A stretch of DNA of 64,000 nucleotides from Punica granatum (GCF_007655135.1 NC_045131.1:28752001-28816000); one strand, 5' to 3'; numbered from the stretch's first letter, positions 9,976-22,070 are shown. Numbers and translations: made by a program. Notes: generated by a model not told the origin, from the sequence alone.

Positions 9976-12764
9976 AATAGTTTAAACAAGCGTCGTTTAG
10001 TTTACTATACTTGATTGTATGTTGCTTCCTAATTATGATAATCAAAAAATAAAGAATATTGTCCAAGTCATTTTAGGTTGGGATATGCTTTAGTTTGTTA
10101 ATCAGGATTGGTGAATTACCCTTGTTGTGCATATGCTCTGTATTTTCCCCTTGTCCATTTCATTGTAATCTATTGGATTCAAGTCTCATTCGCTTTTGTG
10201 CTCGTGGTCCCATAATTTGTTTCTTTCATGTTGGCCCCTGTAGTGCACTGCTGCTGTAGATGCTAAGTGAACATCAGGGGTATGTTCCATAATTCTTGTG
10301 CTCGTCACATACTATGTAATGTCCAGTTTACTGTGGACGTTGACTTCTTAGTTAGGTACTACAATAAAGAACACCAGTATAAATGCTGTAGAAATATGAA
10401 GACCTTTTATTAGTGTTGTGTGGGTAAATATGGCTAATTATTGGTATTCATCAAGAGTCTTTATGTACCTCCAAGTCCGTGGTAGGATCCACTAAATTTG
10501 TGCAATGCACGGGTCCGATAAAACAAGTCACTATATAAAATGTGATGTCGCGTAATAATTCAACAATTTCACCAGAATAAGACATAAATTAAACGGCTTA
10601 CGCAAATACCTATAACTTTATGAAAAATATATTGAGAATGAGACTATAGAGTATACACTTCCCATTAATTAAGAGCTCCCACACTCGGACAAACCTATAT
10701 TATTGTACTCTTGGTAATTTATTTCACACGGTAACAACTGTCTGCGCGCATATATATAATCGTAAATACCATATTGACATAAAACCATATTAATAATTCC
10801 AAAACCATCGGACCATGCTACAAAAACACCAAATCAGTTATTAATAAATTCAGCAAATTATAACTACAGTGTGCTCCCATAACAGATTCTTAACAGGAGG
10901 TATGTGCATGATCCCTTCGGTCCAGTTGGCATGAGATGCTCTGAAATTTAAATGTATGCTGCTGATGGTGAGCATAATATTGGCCAAAAAAATAAAATAA
11001 AATAAATGTCATAATAACACAATTTTTTCTTTTTATGTTAGACAAATAAAATTTTCTATACAGGTCAAATTTGACATGAATCATCACCAGCCGATCCTCT
11101 AATTAAATCTATATCACTTTTTGATGAACGTTCATAATCGATATTGCGATGCCTGTCTAGCAGTTGCACGCAAGAAGTGTGCTGCCATACGGAAATCCGA
11201 TCGCATACATATTTCTGTACACATAGGTCTACTCATGTTGTGTGGTGTATAATCTTGATGGAACCCGAGCCCACTGAAAAAATATTAGACAGGCACAAAA
11301 ATTGAAATGATGGATATTTCTGGGAAGCAAATAGGCCTAATATAATTTTCTTATAAGAAAAAAGAATATGACTGTAAAATGCAAGAGGCGGTAGCAATAT
11401 GGCATTATACGGAAGGTAAGCAAGACAATTAATAAAGTAAACAATTTGTCGAACATGTAGTGGGCAGAATAAGGGGATCATCCATTCAAAATGAGTAACA
11501 ATTTCAACGTGGATAGCCGTGCAGCGAACAGAGACGAGATGAGACGCTGTTGCATACAGAGGTCAAGAGGATGAAAGGAAACAACATATCATATGGTACT
11601 GTTGTTAACCGTGAAAACAGAAACGAAAGGGTATAAATAGTGCCCGTAAGTGTGAAAACACTCGAGTGAGCTTCATCCTTTTTATTATAGGTTTATATTT
11701 ACTATATTAGTCTTCACCGGTTTGCTAATCTTTTCCATTGACTAGAAATTTACATTTGCACAACACGACCCAATCATATCAACTTCTTCGGAAAGTAAAT
11801 TTCAGGAATCATGAGACCCCTCTTCCAAATTATTTTGTTGAATAAGTCTTTAAAGTTAGAATTTACGTATATACCAAGCAAAATTCCTTCCGCAATTACT
11901 ATTGATAATCAACTTTTATATCCCGTGGAGAATAAGAGAGTTAAATAAATGGATACGAAAAGTCTCATAAATGACAATTAAATTTCGAACTCCTTGATTC
12001 TTAAGTAACGACAGCACATTGCATTACACCTCTTTTTCCTTTAGTAAACAAGTTTACCCACGGTTATTAATTAGTTTTAACGGGAACCTTTAGTTAGACG
12101 AATCATTGACCGACAAGTGATCTAGGGAAGCTCGAACGCCATGAACAAATTGACCAGCCATCTTCCTTCACCGGCAATTCTTGACGGTAACCGTTAAATA
12201 AGTTCGAGCTTCCTCTGTAATCATGGGTAATTAGTGGCCCCTGTCCTTTGAGCTGGACATAAAGACTAAATTGCCCTTGATCGTGCAACCGAATACTAGG
12301 GAATTTGCAATTCAACCCCAGGGGCAATATTGTCAGTCAGAAGTGCCTGCCGGCCCCAGCCATCAATGTCTGTTCTCCATGGTGGCCCCAGCTCCTCATC
12401 AATGGAATCGACAAAGGAAAAAGAGAAGAAACAAACCATACAATAAACCAACACAAAGAAAACAACACCAAACCTTCCAATCAAATATTAAATCACGACA
12501 ACTCGGATTTACAGCAAATTCAACTCTCAGTGGACAAACTTTACCTGAAGTATGGGGAGTTCGAAATTCACTGTAAGGTTTTCTTAGACAAGACTAGAAT
12601 AGAATTCGAATGGAATTAGTCTTAATTAACAAGCTGAGAATGTCTATAATCTCGATGAAATAAAGAACGTTAAATCCTCAAAAGAAAACGAAAAGAAAAA
12701 AAAGAAAACATATATGTGTTGAATATCTTTGTTATTGAACCCACCATTCCACGTTACTCAGAAA
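9974..12764. other. Intergenic DNA upstream of the DUF538 gene
   Basis: No supported gene. The stretch is AT-rich with scattered short frames on both strands. 12230-12420 is somewhat richer in GC but shows no coding motif. A catatatg element near 12710, about 55 nt before the DUF538 ATG, could serve as a TATA box. Confidence 0.5.
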
Positions 12765-13469
12765 ATGTCTCAACCTTCACCTCCTCCCCTAGTCCTCTCC
12801 TTATCCTTCCTCTTCCTCCTCCTCCTTCTCCTCGCAGCGTCCGCCTCTACGTCAGCTGCCTCCATACAAAGCCTCCTCCTCAGCCAGGGCCTGCCGGGTG
12901 GGCTGTTCCCGGAAAACATCAAGTCATTCAGCCTCAGCCTGAACGGCCTCCTCGAGGTCATCCTGGAGAGGCCATGCCTTGCTAAGTTCGAGACCAAGGT
13001 CTACTTCGACAGCGTGGTGCGTGCCAACCTCACGTACGGGAGGCTTCAGGGCTTGGAGGGCCTCGCCCAGCAGGAGCTCTTCCTGTGGCTGCCTGTCAAG
13101 GACATCATAGTCTATGACCCTTCCTCGGGGCTGATCCTGTTCGACATCGGCCTCGCCCACAAGCAGCTCTCCCTATCCCTCTTCGAAGACCCTCCTCTAT
13201 GTAAACCTCAAGGTACACACATCCACGACATCGCGTTGCTGATCATTATTAACCCTTTAGGCCTAAACTCTTAATTCAGTGTGGACTTGCTTAGTCCTAA
13301 TAACCCAGTATAAGCTCGATATCACCAACATGTTTGTTTTGTTGGCTCTATTCAAATTTTCCTTGATGAATTTGACTTTAATTGCCTTCTTTGTGCTTTT
13401 TCAGGTGATAATGTTGTCATAACAAAAAAAGGAGGGAGGAAGAGTATGGGATTTGGAGCTGAGAGATGA
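12765..13469 (+). CDS. DUF538 family secreted protein, two exons
   Basis: Exon 1 is 12765-13212 and exon 2 13405-13469. Joining them across a GT-AG intron (donor caag|gtacac, acceptor tttcag|gtgata) restores a 170-residue protein ending …MGFGAER. Residues 1 to about 31 form a strongly hydrophobic signal peptide (LSLSFLFLLLLLLAASAS). The rest follows the DUF538 pattern: SLLLSQGLPGGLFP, LEVILERPCLAKFE, VYFDSVVRANLTYG, LFLWLPVKDI, ILFDIGLAHKQLSLSLFEDPP. Length fits the family (about 150-180 aa). DUF538 proteins are plant-specific with no firmly established activity; some are reported as stress-responsive or lipid-binding-like. The ATG is chosen because it opens directly into the signal peptide. 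Without splicing the frame would run into intron codons and stop at 13274. Confidence 0.88.
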
Positions 13470-15076
13470 AAAATTAGATCTGACGGCTTAATTTTCTTGG
13501 AGGAGAATATGCTGTTTGTTGCCCTCTTTGGAGTTCTCTTTTTTCTTTTTTTCTGCAGAGGAGAAAAGAAAAGAGAGACTTCGGGTGTGAATTTTTGCCA
13601 GTTGTTGCTTAGGAGAAAAAGAAGAGAAAATATGTAAGAAGGACATATGGGAATGGTATAAATTTTTGTCATCACTCAAGAATTACAAGGATTTTGTGTG
13701 TTTGGTCGTATGGATTTGTCTCATCATTTGCATGTTTTAATAGAAAATACATTCTTTTGAGACTAACTCAATAGAGTTGACACTGCAACAATCAACTATT
13801 GTGATCGATCTCATTAGGAGAGGAACTTAGTTTCTAGGGTGTTGAGTTATTTAGGATGGGTATGGAGCTTGGAAACTCTTGGGTTTTGGTGGAAGCAAGA
13901 AGAGGGGGAGGGGGAAGAGATTAGATTTATTGGTAAAAGACAACCTAAAATTGAGCAAAGTTAGATTTGAATACTTGTTGTGTCCAGCTGGTCCTCTTGT
14001 ATATTCTATGATCCCTTTCTTGACCAGCCGCTCCGTCTCCATAATATAAAATCAATTAAATATTATTTATTTATTTAAAAATATTTACATGAATATTTAA
14101 ATGAATCATTCAAATTAATATAATCAATCAATCGGCGGAAGCAGCTTTTGTTGATGAAATTAATAAAATTAATCATAATCAATCAAATTTCTTTGTTTAG
14201 TAATGCTCCTCGGATCCCTCCTAGAACCAGATTATGTTTTCATACTTCCAATCACAATTTTACATTTGTCGGAGACTATTGTCTGTCACTTGAAAAGGAA
14301 CCACAGCTCGTGATATTTTTTTTTTATTTAAGAGAACTCTTGGATCTAGTACAAAAAAATGGAAAGAATAGCTAAATAAGAGGTATAGGTACTTGGTAAT
14401 AGTCGAATTTGCAACATTTATGTTACTAGGTGAGGAGGCACGTCACTGCAGTATACTCTATTTTTAACCAAAACTCGTGTTTTACGCGATCTTGAGATCT
14501 CTTGGCAATGATCCACTGTTGGTATAGAAATAAGACAGTATAAACGAGTCTGTTTAATGTTCGGAGTCTCTACATTAGTGAGGCGAGAAACATAATGCAA
14601 GTTAGATTGAAATGGATAGAGACCGCTCTCTCACGTCTATGTAGGATCCAAGTAGATCATAAAATAGGAATTGCAAAGATCCAGTAAGAAATCCATTTTA
14701 AATCTCTATAACACAATTTACAATCCTAACTACTTCACTACTTCGCTAGAATATATGAGGCCTTTCTTCTTTTTACGGGTGAATACTGGGGTTCAAGCCT
14801 GAATAGCAGCAAATGAAATATCTAGACTAACACAAATACATACATTGGGTAAGGCAGCCCCAACTATATCGTCAAAAAGAACCACTTATACATCTGTTCT
14901 ACGGAGCTGATAGAAATGAGGTCCCAAAGGAAAGCTCTTGGACCACCAATCAGCATTTGCCTTCCCCTCCCTATTCGTATAACCGATCTCGACCCGCCAA
15001 TCTCTGGTGAGGGGGAAAAGGCATGAAGTTTTTCCTAACAATAGCCGAATTCATTGTTGTGTTCAAAATTGAACCC
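13470..15076. other. Intergenic DNA
   Basis: 3' flank of the DUF538 gene followed by AT-rich sequence. No gene is supported. 14760-15076 may be the 3' untranslated region of the minus-strand gene at 15077-15391. Confidence 0.5.
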
Positions 15077-15391
15077 TCAAGAATGAGATTCTCTGTTCTT
15101 TCTGGTGACCCGGATGTAGCAAAGAATGGCAGCAACAAAAGCCATCACAAATCCTCCCAAGATTACATCACCTCCAGCCGATCCCAATACATGATGATGC
15201 CTCTGAACCCTTCTAGTGGCCGTTATGGTTGGAGCTTCTGCCACTCCAGTTCCTACCCAGCCTTGGTCCGGAACGGGACCGGGAGACGGAGGTTCCCCAA
15301 TAGAAGCACTCAATGCCCGAGACTCAGCAGTAAAACTGCAAATCTCAGAGAACAATACCGCCGACAAGAGGAGGAGAAACCGAGCATCCAT
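15077..15391 (-). CDS. Small secretory/type I membrane protein, 104 aa
   Basis: Single-exon frame of 104 residues. Residues 1-22 form a signal peptide (MDARFLLLLSAVLFSEICSF). A Pro/Ser/Gly-rich stretch (GEPPSPGPVPDQG) and a basic RRVQRHHH patch follow. Residues about 73-93 form a membrane segment (GGDVILGGFVMAFVAAILCY) with a basic tail (RVTRKNRESHS), so the protein is probably anchored with a short cytosolic end. I recall plant proteins of this plan, often annotated 'transmembrane protein' or arabinogalactan-like, but no function is assigned. A TATATAAG box at 15454-15461, about 65 nt upstream of the ATG on the same strand, supports a real promoter. The antisense 152-residue frame over the same DNA is a shadow. 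Confidence 0.7.
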   Translation of the reverse strand: MDARFLLLLSAVLFSEICSFTAESRALSASIGEPPSPGPVPDQGWVGTGVAEAPTITATRRVQRHHHVLGSAGGDVILGGFVMAFVAAILCYIRVTRKNRESHS

Positions 15392-15453
15392 ATTCGCCTG
15401 ACTTCTCCTGCGAAGATGGAAGTATGGTATCAGTCTGCTGGAGATGTTGGAGG

Positions 15454-15461
15454 CTTATATA
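15454..15461 (-). promoter_or_regulatory. TATA box of the small membrane-protein gene
   Basis: Minus strand TATATAAG, 63-70 nt upstream of the ATG at 15391, which leaves room for a transcription start and a leader of about 35 nt. Confidence 0.55.
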
Positions 15462-15479
15462 ATTGTCAGTGTTTGAAGT

Positions 15480-16515
15480 GAAACTTCCTCTGAAGTGAAT
15501 CTGTCTTTTAGTGACAAATTCTGCTTTGAAGTCTGAACACGCTTGGAAAAGAAAAGGGAACACTTTGGCAGCTGTTGGTTGCTGTCCTGTCCATAGAATA
15601 GAAATTGTAATAAAGGGAAAAGAGTGGTCGGTGGTCCTCTGGCGATGGTTTCTACCAGGGGAAAACTGTATATACCAGAATTACCAAATATATAGACGGG
15701 TTAATCACGACCTCACGTTGATGGCGCCAAGTTTTACCCGCTAAGGTCTTGTGTGCTTGAGCATTATTCCTTGTACTTCTGCACCATTTGACTGCATGGG
15801 AGTCGGGACGGATCATATAATAATTTCTTTCCAACTTGGGTTGATCGTGTCATATCGAGTCAGAGGCTGTGAATGGAATGTCACTGCTAGAAGTCAAGAA
15901 AGCATAGCTGTGTTTTCCTACACGTCATTAGGATCTTGAAACCTTGTTTGATTCTCAAAGGATGCTTCCTTCGGGGAAAGTGTTCAGGGCAACTTCTACC
16001 GTTCATACCATTCATGAGATGCTGATGGCCGCTGGATCAACGTTTTAATGTGATACTGTGGGATTAACTAAGGAACCGTGATAATCCAAGTTTTACGTAA
16101 ATGAGGTCAAGACAGTGGTCTGGTCTCCGAGACAGTTTTTGTTGTGTCTTTGAGAATGTAGAGATTTTTTACCGACCAATGGCGCCTGCCTTAGAAGAGT
16201 AAAGAACTGATTGTTTGGTGCGTCACGTTCGAGAACAATGTTTTATGTCTTTAGCTTAGTGTTTACTTATCACAATAAAACATCCTGCTGATGGAGTTTG
16301 AAAGTACAATAAAAACTTATTGTAGATGGAAGTCTGTCCCACATCACAATCAAAATGGACCCCCAGACAACAAGTAAATATGCATATCATCGAAACAATG
16401 AATGCCGATGCTATAACAGGGCAGCACCTCTGACCTAGAACGTACTCAAATGATCAATCTCCAAAATTGGGGGACCCTGGTTTGAATAATAGTCGCCGGA
16501 CCAAACAGCTCGTTC
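15480..16515. other. Intergenic DNA between two minus-strand genes
   Basis: Promoter side of the 15.4 kb gene and 3' side of the bHLH gene. No coding feature is supported. Short frames on both strands lack motifs. Confidence 0.5.
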
Positions 16516-17853
16516 TTAGATGTGTTTTATGATCTCCTGGAGCAGCTCGCTCATGCTTGAAGCCTCGAGTACTTCACCAAGTGTTCCCTGATAAAGAGGA
16601 AGCAAATCATGTATTTATCAACTTCAATAGCAAATCATCCTAGTGCAAATACAGCATTCACCCATGATCTAGTTGCCATTTCAAACATGTGATTGGCAAT
16701 TACATCTCCAGTTCGGGAAGCAAAGAGATTCGCATTTTCATAATTGTAAAATGATTACTCGGGTCTGAAATCACGAGAGGATTGATTTAGTTACCTCGAC
16801 ACAGGACGAAATGAGAGTTGCTCCCATGGATGTGGTCACACTAACGTCGTTCAGTTCAAAGCCGTGGGCGCTCAGCGCCTCCATCAGTTTGGTCAGTCTT
16901 CCGCGCCTGTTTTCGAATATCATCTTCATCCACAGCTTATTCCCATTGACATAAATTACCTTCACATCGGGCTAAGAAGACAAACTGAACAATCATTAAA
17001 CTGATATCCCAAATTCCGACAATATTTCTAGTGAACATTGGAATTTAGAGTTCTTGGAAAGACAACGGACTTAATTACCTCAATCCTGTTTTCTTCCGTC
17101 TCTTCAGGAGCATCAGTCTCTTTGCTCAGCGCCTTTGCATCTTCGATGGAGGACACCTCCATCTCCATGAGCTGGTTGCTGAGAACCTTCACATTCTTCT
17201 GCAGCTCCGTGATGTATGTGATCGCATCCTCGATTATCGTCGCCTTGTTCATCTGTCGAGCATACAAAATATGATATTTTTCCACTGTCTAAATTCCACG
17301 AGAAAACCATACGATGGAACGAAACTCTAAATATTTAACAGAAAAGGAAGTGAAGAAGCAGCTTTTTACGATCCTGTCTAGCTAGTGACAGCATTATTTC
17401 TTGACTTGCTCAAAACTAAGAAATAAATTTGTTAGTTTTTGATGAGTTAAATAAACCATCAATACGATTGCAGATGAATTTAGTTAACTTGGTTTCATTC
17501 AGCCGGGATAAAATCTGATTGAGTCAAGTAAAATTATGAAATGTTCAAGATGTGACCCGGAATTCATAGAATTAAGTGACTTGAATTTGCAAACATCAAT
17601 TAAACCGGGTAATTTTAGGCCGGGGAAAGTTAATTGCATTGGTGATGATCGGGATGAGGGAGCGGAGGGTGAGGAGCCGCTGGCTGAGCTTTTCCCGGCG
17701 CTTCCGCTCTGCTGTCAGGTTCTTCGACTTGTACTGCGTGTCATCACCATCCCGGTACCTCCGCCGCCCCATCCTCCCACTGAACCTCCCGCCGCCCTCC
17801 TCGGCTATGCACAGCTCCTCCAGCTTGGTCCCCAGGCAATGACTGAACTCCAT
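16516..17853 (-). CDS. DYT1: DYT1-like bHLH transcription factor, four exons
   Basis: Exons in reading order: 17853-17638, 17252-17079, 16971-16795, 16587-16516, all phase 0, giving 212 residues. The bHLH starts with basic region and helix 1 at the end of exon 1 (NLTAERKRREKLSQRLLTLR, loop SLIPIITN) and continues with helix 2 in exon 2 (MNKATIIEDAITYITELQ). Exons 3 and 4 encode an ACT-like C-terminal fold (KLWMKMIFENRRGRLTKLME, TTSMGATLISS). This plan and size match Arabidopsis DYT1 (bHLH22), a nuclear regulator of early tapetum development that works with bHLH10/89/91 upstream of TDF1 and AMS. The intron 1 donor is GC rather than GT (17637-17636); the other introns are GT-AG. A frame four codons longer upstream starts with TTG, so the ATG at 17853 is preferred. 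Confidence 0.85.
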
Positions 17854-17898
17854 TGTTGTCAAAAGTGTTTAACAAAGCTTCGGAGCTCGGTATCGGCC

Positions 17899-17907
17899 CT
17901 TATAAAG
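17899..17907 (-). promoter_or_regulatory. Possible TATA box of the bHLH gene
   Basis: Minus strand CTTTATAAG lies about 46-54 nt upstream of the ATG at 17853. This is a plausible distance for a short leader. Based on sequence and position only. Confidence 0.35.
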
Positions 17908-19247
17908 ATGCTGATCACAAGACTAACGTGCCATTTCTACACAGAGAGGGGGAGAGGGAGAGAGAGAAAGAGATGCTTAAAATGGTCAGTTTGCCCAGTT
18001 GGGGAATCTGTTATCACACAAAGAAAGGTACAGTGTACCTTCCTTCACTGGGTAGTTCAGTTTCGGTTATTGACCACTCGAAAATATGCGAGTTCGGCCG
18101 TTCGAAAACCATTCCTCTGCAATTGAAAATCCGGGCAAATTCTACGGGGCGGATATAACTGAGTGGCTTCATTTCCAACGGTAGCTACTATGGACACAAC
18201 TCGGTTGCTGCTTCTGCGAAAAACTCCGTTGATTCCTTCAAAATCGACATCTTTGACGGCCATCATTTGTGATGGATTTAGGTCATTATTATTCTGCGAT
18301 TCAATGCACAATGTACTATATGAAAAATTCCAGCTTAGATCGGTTTTACCTTGGTATTTTTGGAATTGATGAGCATTATCAACTCGCTCCAATTGAGAGA
18401 ACACTTTCGGGGTGTAACGTTGACACCAATAGCTGGAAATCCAAATGCATACCATTCCATATCCAATACCATTGCAAGCCAATATTTTTTTTTAAAAAAA
18501 AAATTTTAACACCATGAGAAGTTATTTTTCATAAATTATACATATATATATATATATGTACAACCATCATATTAAAAATTAAATTATAATAGTCATAGTC
18601 ATGCATAAATTTGCAAAAGTTCATTTAACAAAAAAGAGTCTAATATCTAATCCAAATACCAGGAAAACATAAAAAAAAAAAGTCGAGAATGACCCTATGA
18701 AGTGTAATGTTGATAACAACTTGAAATCTCTGTTCAAACGTGTATCATGTACGATGATCATATACTTGTGCTTTACTGGGCTTGAGAGCTCGCCTTCTTC
18801 TGCCATAACCTAAAAATCGGTCATCACTCGAACTCAAATTGTAACTATCACCTAGACTAAAACCCGATATAATCCATCTTCTAATCGGACAAAGCAGGCC
18901 TTTTACTTCAAGTCTAGCACATTTTTCACCCTTTTTTGTCTCTAATAGTTTTTGGATTTAACCTGAGATTTCAAAGAATAAAATATGTCATCATGTTATG
19001 GACAGAACCAAAGGAAGGAGTAGGAGGGAGGAAGAAGTACCAGAGAGGGAGATGATGAGAAGAAGAAGAAGACAGTAGAGATATTAAAAAAAAAAACCCC
19101 ACATTGAGAGTTACATATGAAAAAATAGAAAAAGAAATGAGGAAATGCCAATCTTTTTCCTAAAATTTTGAATTTAATTTTAAACAAAAAAGGTAGGTAG
19201 AAAGTTAGAAGAAGTTGCCATTAAGGATTTCAGCCGAAACGGTGATC
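17908..19247. other. Intergenic DNA with an unassigned minus-strand frame
   Basis: The largest frame is on the minus strand, 18455-18057 from its first ATG, about 132 residues. It has no recognised motif, no signal peptide and no membrane segment. GA-rich repeats near 17943-17968 and poly(A)/TA runs near 18490-18560 and 18670 are simple sequence. An LTR fragment lies at 18994-19081. Confidence 0.4.
18994..19081 (-). repeat. LTR fragment related to the gypsy element at 19318-21852
   Basis: Begins tgttatggacagaacc and continues with the same GGAGGAAGAAG / GATGAGAAGAAGAAGA blocks as the first 90 bp of the LTRs at 19318 and 21571, then diverges at a poly(A). This partial third copy lies about 165 bp upstream of the PPR start codon, in its presumed promoter. 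Confidence 0.75.
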
Positions 19248-19317
19248 ATGTCGTTAGTGTTGCGGTGGCTACGTGGTGTCTTCTCTTCATCATGGTCATG
19301 GCCCGCTGCGGTTACTT

Positions 19318-19575
19318 CGTTATGGATTGAACCGAAGGGAGGAGTAGAAGGGAGGAAGAAGCACTAGAGAGGGGGACGATGAGAAGAAGAAGACAGTAGA
19401 GAAGAGAAGAAGGGGAGGAAGAGAGCTCCAAGGAGGAAGTTCTGTATATTCTTACGCATAAAACCTGTCTTACATCAGTGGTCTTTTATATTGGATCCGT
19501 AACTAACAAAGAGAAATTAAAAGTACATCATTAAGATATTAGTTTCCCATTACTTCTTCAATTGAATCCATGACA
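19318..19575 (-). repeat. 3' LTR of the gypsy element
   Basis: About 258 bp, ends …ccatgaca. The first two bases appear altered (cg instead of tg). It holds one copy of the gaagaagacagtagaga block, whereas the other LTR holds two. Confidence 0.85.
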
Positions 19576-20613
19576 TTCCCTCCCCCTTAAAATTCCTTGC
19601 CTCAAGGATGGATGGATGCAGAGATTATCTGCGACTCCAAAGTAGCTCCGATGGCGATGTATTGGACTGGTGGATAAGTAACTTAGCTGCAACCTTGTTG
19701 CCTTTCTTCACCCTCCCCAATTCCAATGTAGCCACTGGCTGTGGTGATCTTTCTGTAATGTTGTTGATGGGTGGGGCAATTGAGTGGTGGAACTTGCTGT
19801 CCCTATGGACTTCTTGAAGATTCGAACATAAACTGAACTTTGTCTATGTGACTGCAGCTTAAAATAGACCATGTCACCCATTGCAAATTCCTCGTCAGAC
19901 CTTCTCTTGTCTTCTCTTGTCCCTATGGTCTCAACACACTTATTAATAACTTACAATTCCTCTTCTATGATGGACTCAGGCGTGCCATGGAACTTGAAAT
20001 TGTTATCCAGGGAAGTCTGAGCCCCTGAATGTCCTCTCACAACACTTGAATGGTAAACCAAAATGATTTCCTTATGTAAGGAAGCATCATGTCTAAACAT
20101 CAACTTTTCCCTTTTTCTTAGTTGTCCCCCATGCTAAGTGTACCTGGGTGAGTCCTTGGATCCTTTTGCAGGCCAATTAAATTATCTGTCGAACCTTAGG
20201 GCCAGGATCCCAGCTTTTTCGAATCTTGTTGAAGGAACCTGCACATAATATAGTAGAGAGCTCTCTCTCATAGACTGACAAAGCTCAATGCTTAGGAGTT
20301 AACACCTTGCTTACACAAGCTAAAGGATGTCCTTCTTGCAACAGTAATGCCCTAACTCCTACTCCTAAAGCATCTATCCCATCTACAAATTTCTTTGGGA
20401 ATTTGGAAAGTGCCAGCACAGTTGTGGTGATCATTGCCTTCTTAAATCTCTTAAAGGCTTCTTGTGCTACATCAGACCGTTGGAATGAGTCTATCTTAAG
20501 GAGATCAATAAACGACTTCTAATGCTGCAATAATCATTGTCAGACCTTCTATAATACCCCATGAGACATAGGAATCGTCCCAACTGCTTCACAGTTTGAG
20601 GTAAAGCCCAATC

Positions 20614-21385
20614 TTATACTGCTTCAAGTTTCCTTGGATAAGTGGAGACTCTTGCTATAGGTGCATAATTCTTCAAGTGCTCCACCTTGTCTCCTCCAAA
20701 ATTAATGGTTAAGGGGGTGGTTATTTTAGCGGGAGGCGTTGAGACAATGGAGATGGTGGTGTTGCTGGTAGGAGAGAAGAGGCTGTGGAATTTAAGTGCA
20801 GGGAATTCAGGTTTATGGACAGCAACATGAGCATGTTCTTGTAGTTTGGCTAGAGAGTATGCTTGAGATAAAGTGGTGGGATGAAACATCCTTACAGTTA
20901 ATTGAATCTTCGTTTTCAATCCATCTAGGAAATGGCTAAGAGCATCAACTTCTTTTATAGAAACCTTCTTCAACCTCATCAAATTCATCCATATATTTGT
21001 GTAGAGACACAATTTGCCTCAAATTCATCAAGTCAGCTATCGAATCCTCAAAACCAATGTCTCCAGATCTTGATATTACTGCTGCTACATATTCAGTCGA
21101 GCTTGCTACCCTATTCTCCTCAATCAGTGAATTCATATGGGATTGATGCCATTGCAGGGCTCTCTCTTCTAGATGAATTGCTACTAGCTTTAGCTTAAAT
21201 TCATTAGAGATCTTATCCACTTCAAAAAATTGCTCACACCTATACAACCATTCATTCACCCTATCTCCCCAAAATTGAGGGAATTCCAGTTTTTCGATCC
21301 TATTACCAGCAGAATACTGTCGAAACTCCGATCCAGCGGGCACATGAATCGAGGGTTTAGGCTTACCAGTTTGCCATAAACTCAT
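20614..21385 (-). pseudogene. Gypsy Gag remnant
   Basis: Minus-strand frame from the ATG at 21385 encodes a retrotransposon Gag: KLEFPQFWGDRVNEWLYRCE, FKLKLVAIHLEERALQWHQS, then a stop/frame change at about 20945-21012. It continues as EVDALSHFLDGLKTKIQLTV and LSQAYSLAKLQEHAHV. The zinc knuckle is not preserved. Gag would form the virus-like particle in the cytoplasm. This copy cannot. Confidence 0.8.
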
Positions 21386-21570
21386 CAATCGATTCTACTG
21401 AGAAGTTAGTTCCCTGATCTAATTGACCAATTGATCGATCCTGCTGCTGGTATGGGTCTTGAACTCGAGTATGGCCTTCTCTCGCTCTTGTAATGCTATC
21501 GACAATTTGTTGAGATCCTCTGCTCGAATTCTTGTAGCCATGGCGCTAGGAAAGAGGCTCTGATACCAGT

Positions 21571-21852
21571 TGTTACGGACTGAACAGAAAGAAGGAGCAG
21601 AAGCGAGAAAGAAGCACCAGAGAGGAGACGATGAGAGGAAGAAGACAGTAGAGAGAAGAAGAAGACAGTAGAGAGAAGAAGAAGAGGAGGAAGAGAGCTC
21701 AGAGAATGAAGTTCTATATATTCTTACGCATAAAACTTGTCTTACTAACTAAGAGAAATTGAAAGTACACCATTAAGATATTAGCTTCCCATTACTTTCC
21801 CAATACTTTTTATTTATTACAATATAACCCTTCTTCAATTTAATCCACGACA
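21571..21852 (-). repeat. 5' LTR of the gypsy element
   Basis: 282 bp, tgttacggac…ccacgaca, longer than its partner through a duplicated purine block and an insertion near 21795-21835. PPR coding sequence resumes directly after it. Confidence 0.85.
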
Positions 21853-22070
21853 CGTCGGTTGCAAGCTCCCCCAAGGGGCTGGTGCATCTTGAATTGCTTG
21901 TCCAACGCTTAAAAAGGTCCTCCAACGACTTCCAAAGACGCCCCCACCTTCTTCAAGAAGGTCGTACAGTGCCTTGCCTCCGCCGGCCACTTATCCCAGG
22001 TCGAGGACATCGTCAAGCACCACAAGCAGGACATCCGGTCCCAGGACAAGCAATTGGTTGCTATCCTAAT

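Larger units (their letters stand above)
19318..21852 (-). mobile_element. Internally deleted Ty3/gypsy retrotransposon inside the PPR gene
   Basis: LTRs at 19318-19575 and 21571-21852 share GA-rich 5' parts and the block cttacgcataaaacttgtctt. On the minus strand a primer-binding site (TGGTATCAGAGCC, 21568-21556) lies 2 nt inside the 5' LTR, and a purine tract (ttttaagggggaggga) lies inside the 3' LTR near 19576-19591. Coding relics follow the gypsy order: Gag at 21385-20620 (LEFPQFWGDRVNEWLYRCEQ), RT/RNase H at about 20640-20290 (LLQEGHPLAC), integrase C-terminus at about 19900-19830 (EEFAMGDMVYFKLQ) and a chromodomain-like tail to 19600. Protease, most of RT and the integrase core are missing. 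Candidate target duplication is cttcg/cgtcg, 4 of 5 matching. Confidence 0.85.

Noticed and set aside
9881..10066. Glycine-run protein on the minus strand
   Set aside because: Produced only by the poly(C) tract.
12103..12619. Several 60-100 residue frames on both strands before the DUF538 gene
   Set aside because: Mutually overlapping, no motif, no splice or promoter support.
15023..15481. 152-residue plus-strand frame over the small membrane-protein gene
   Set aside because: Antisense to a frame with signal peptide, membrane segment and TATA box; no motif of its own.
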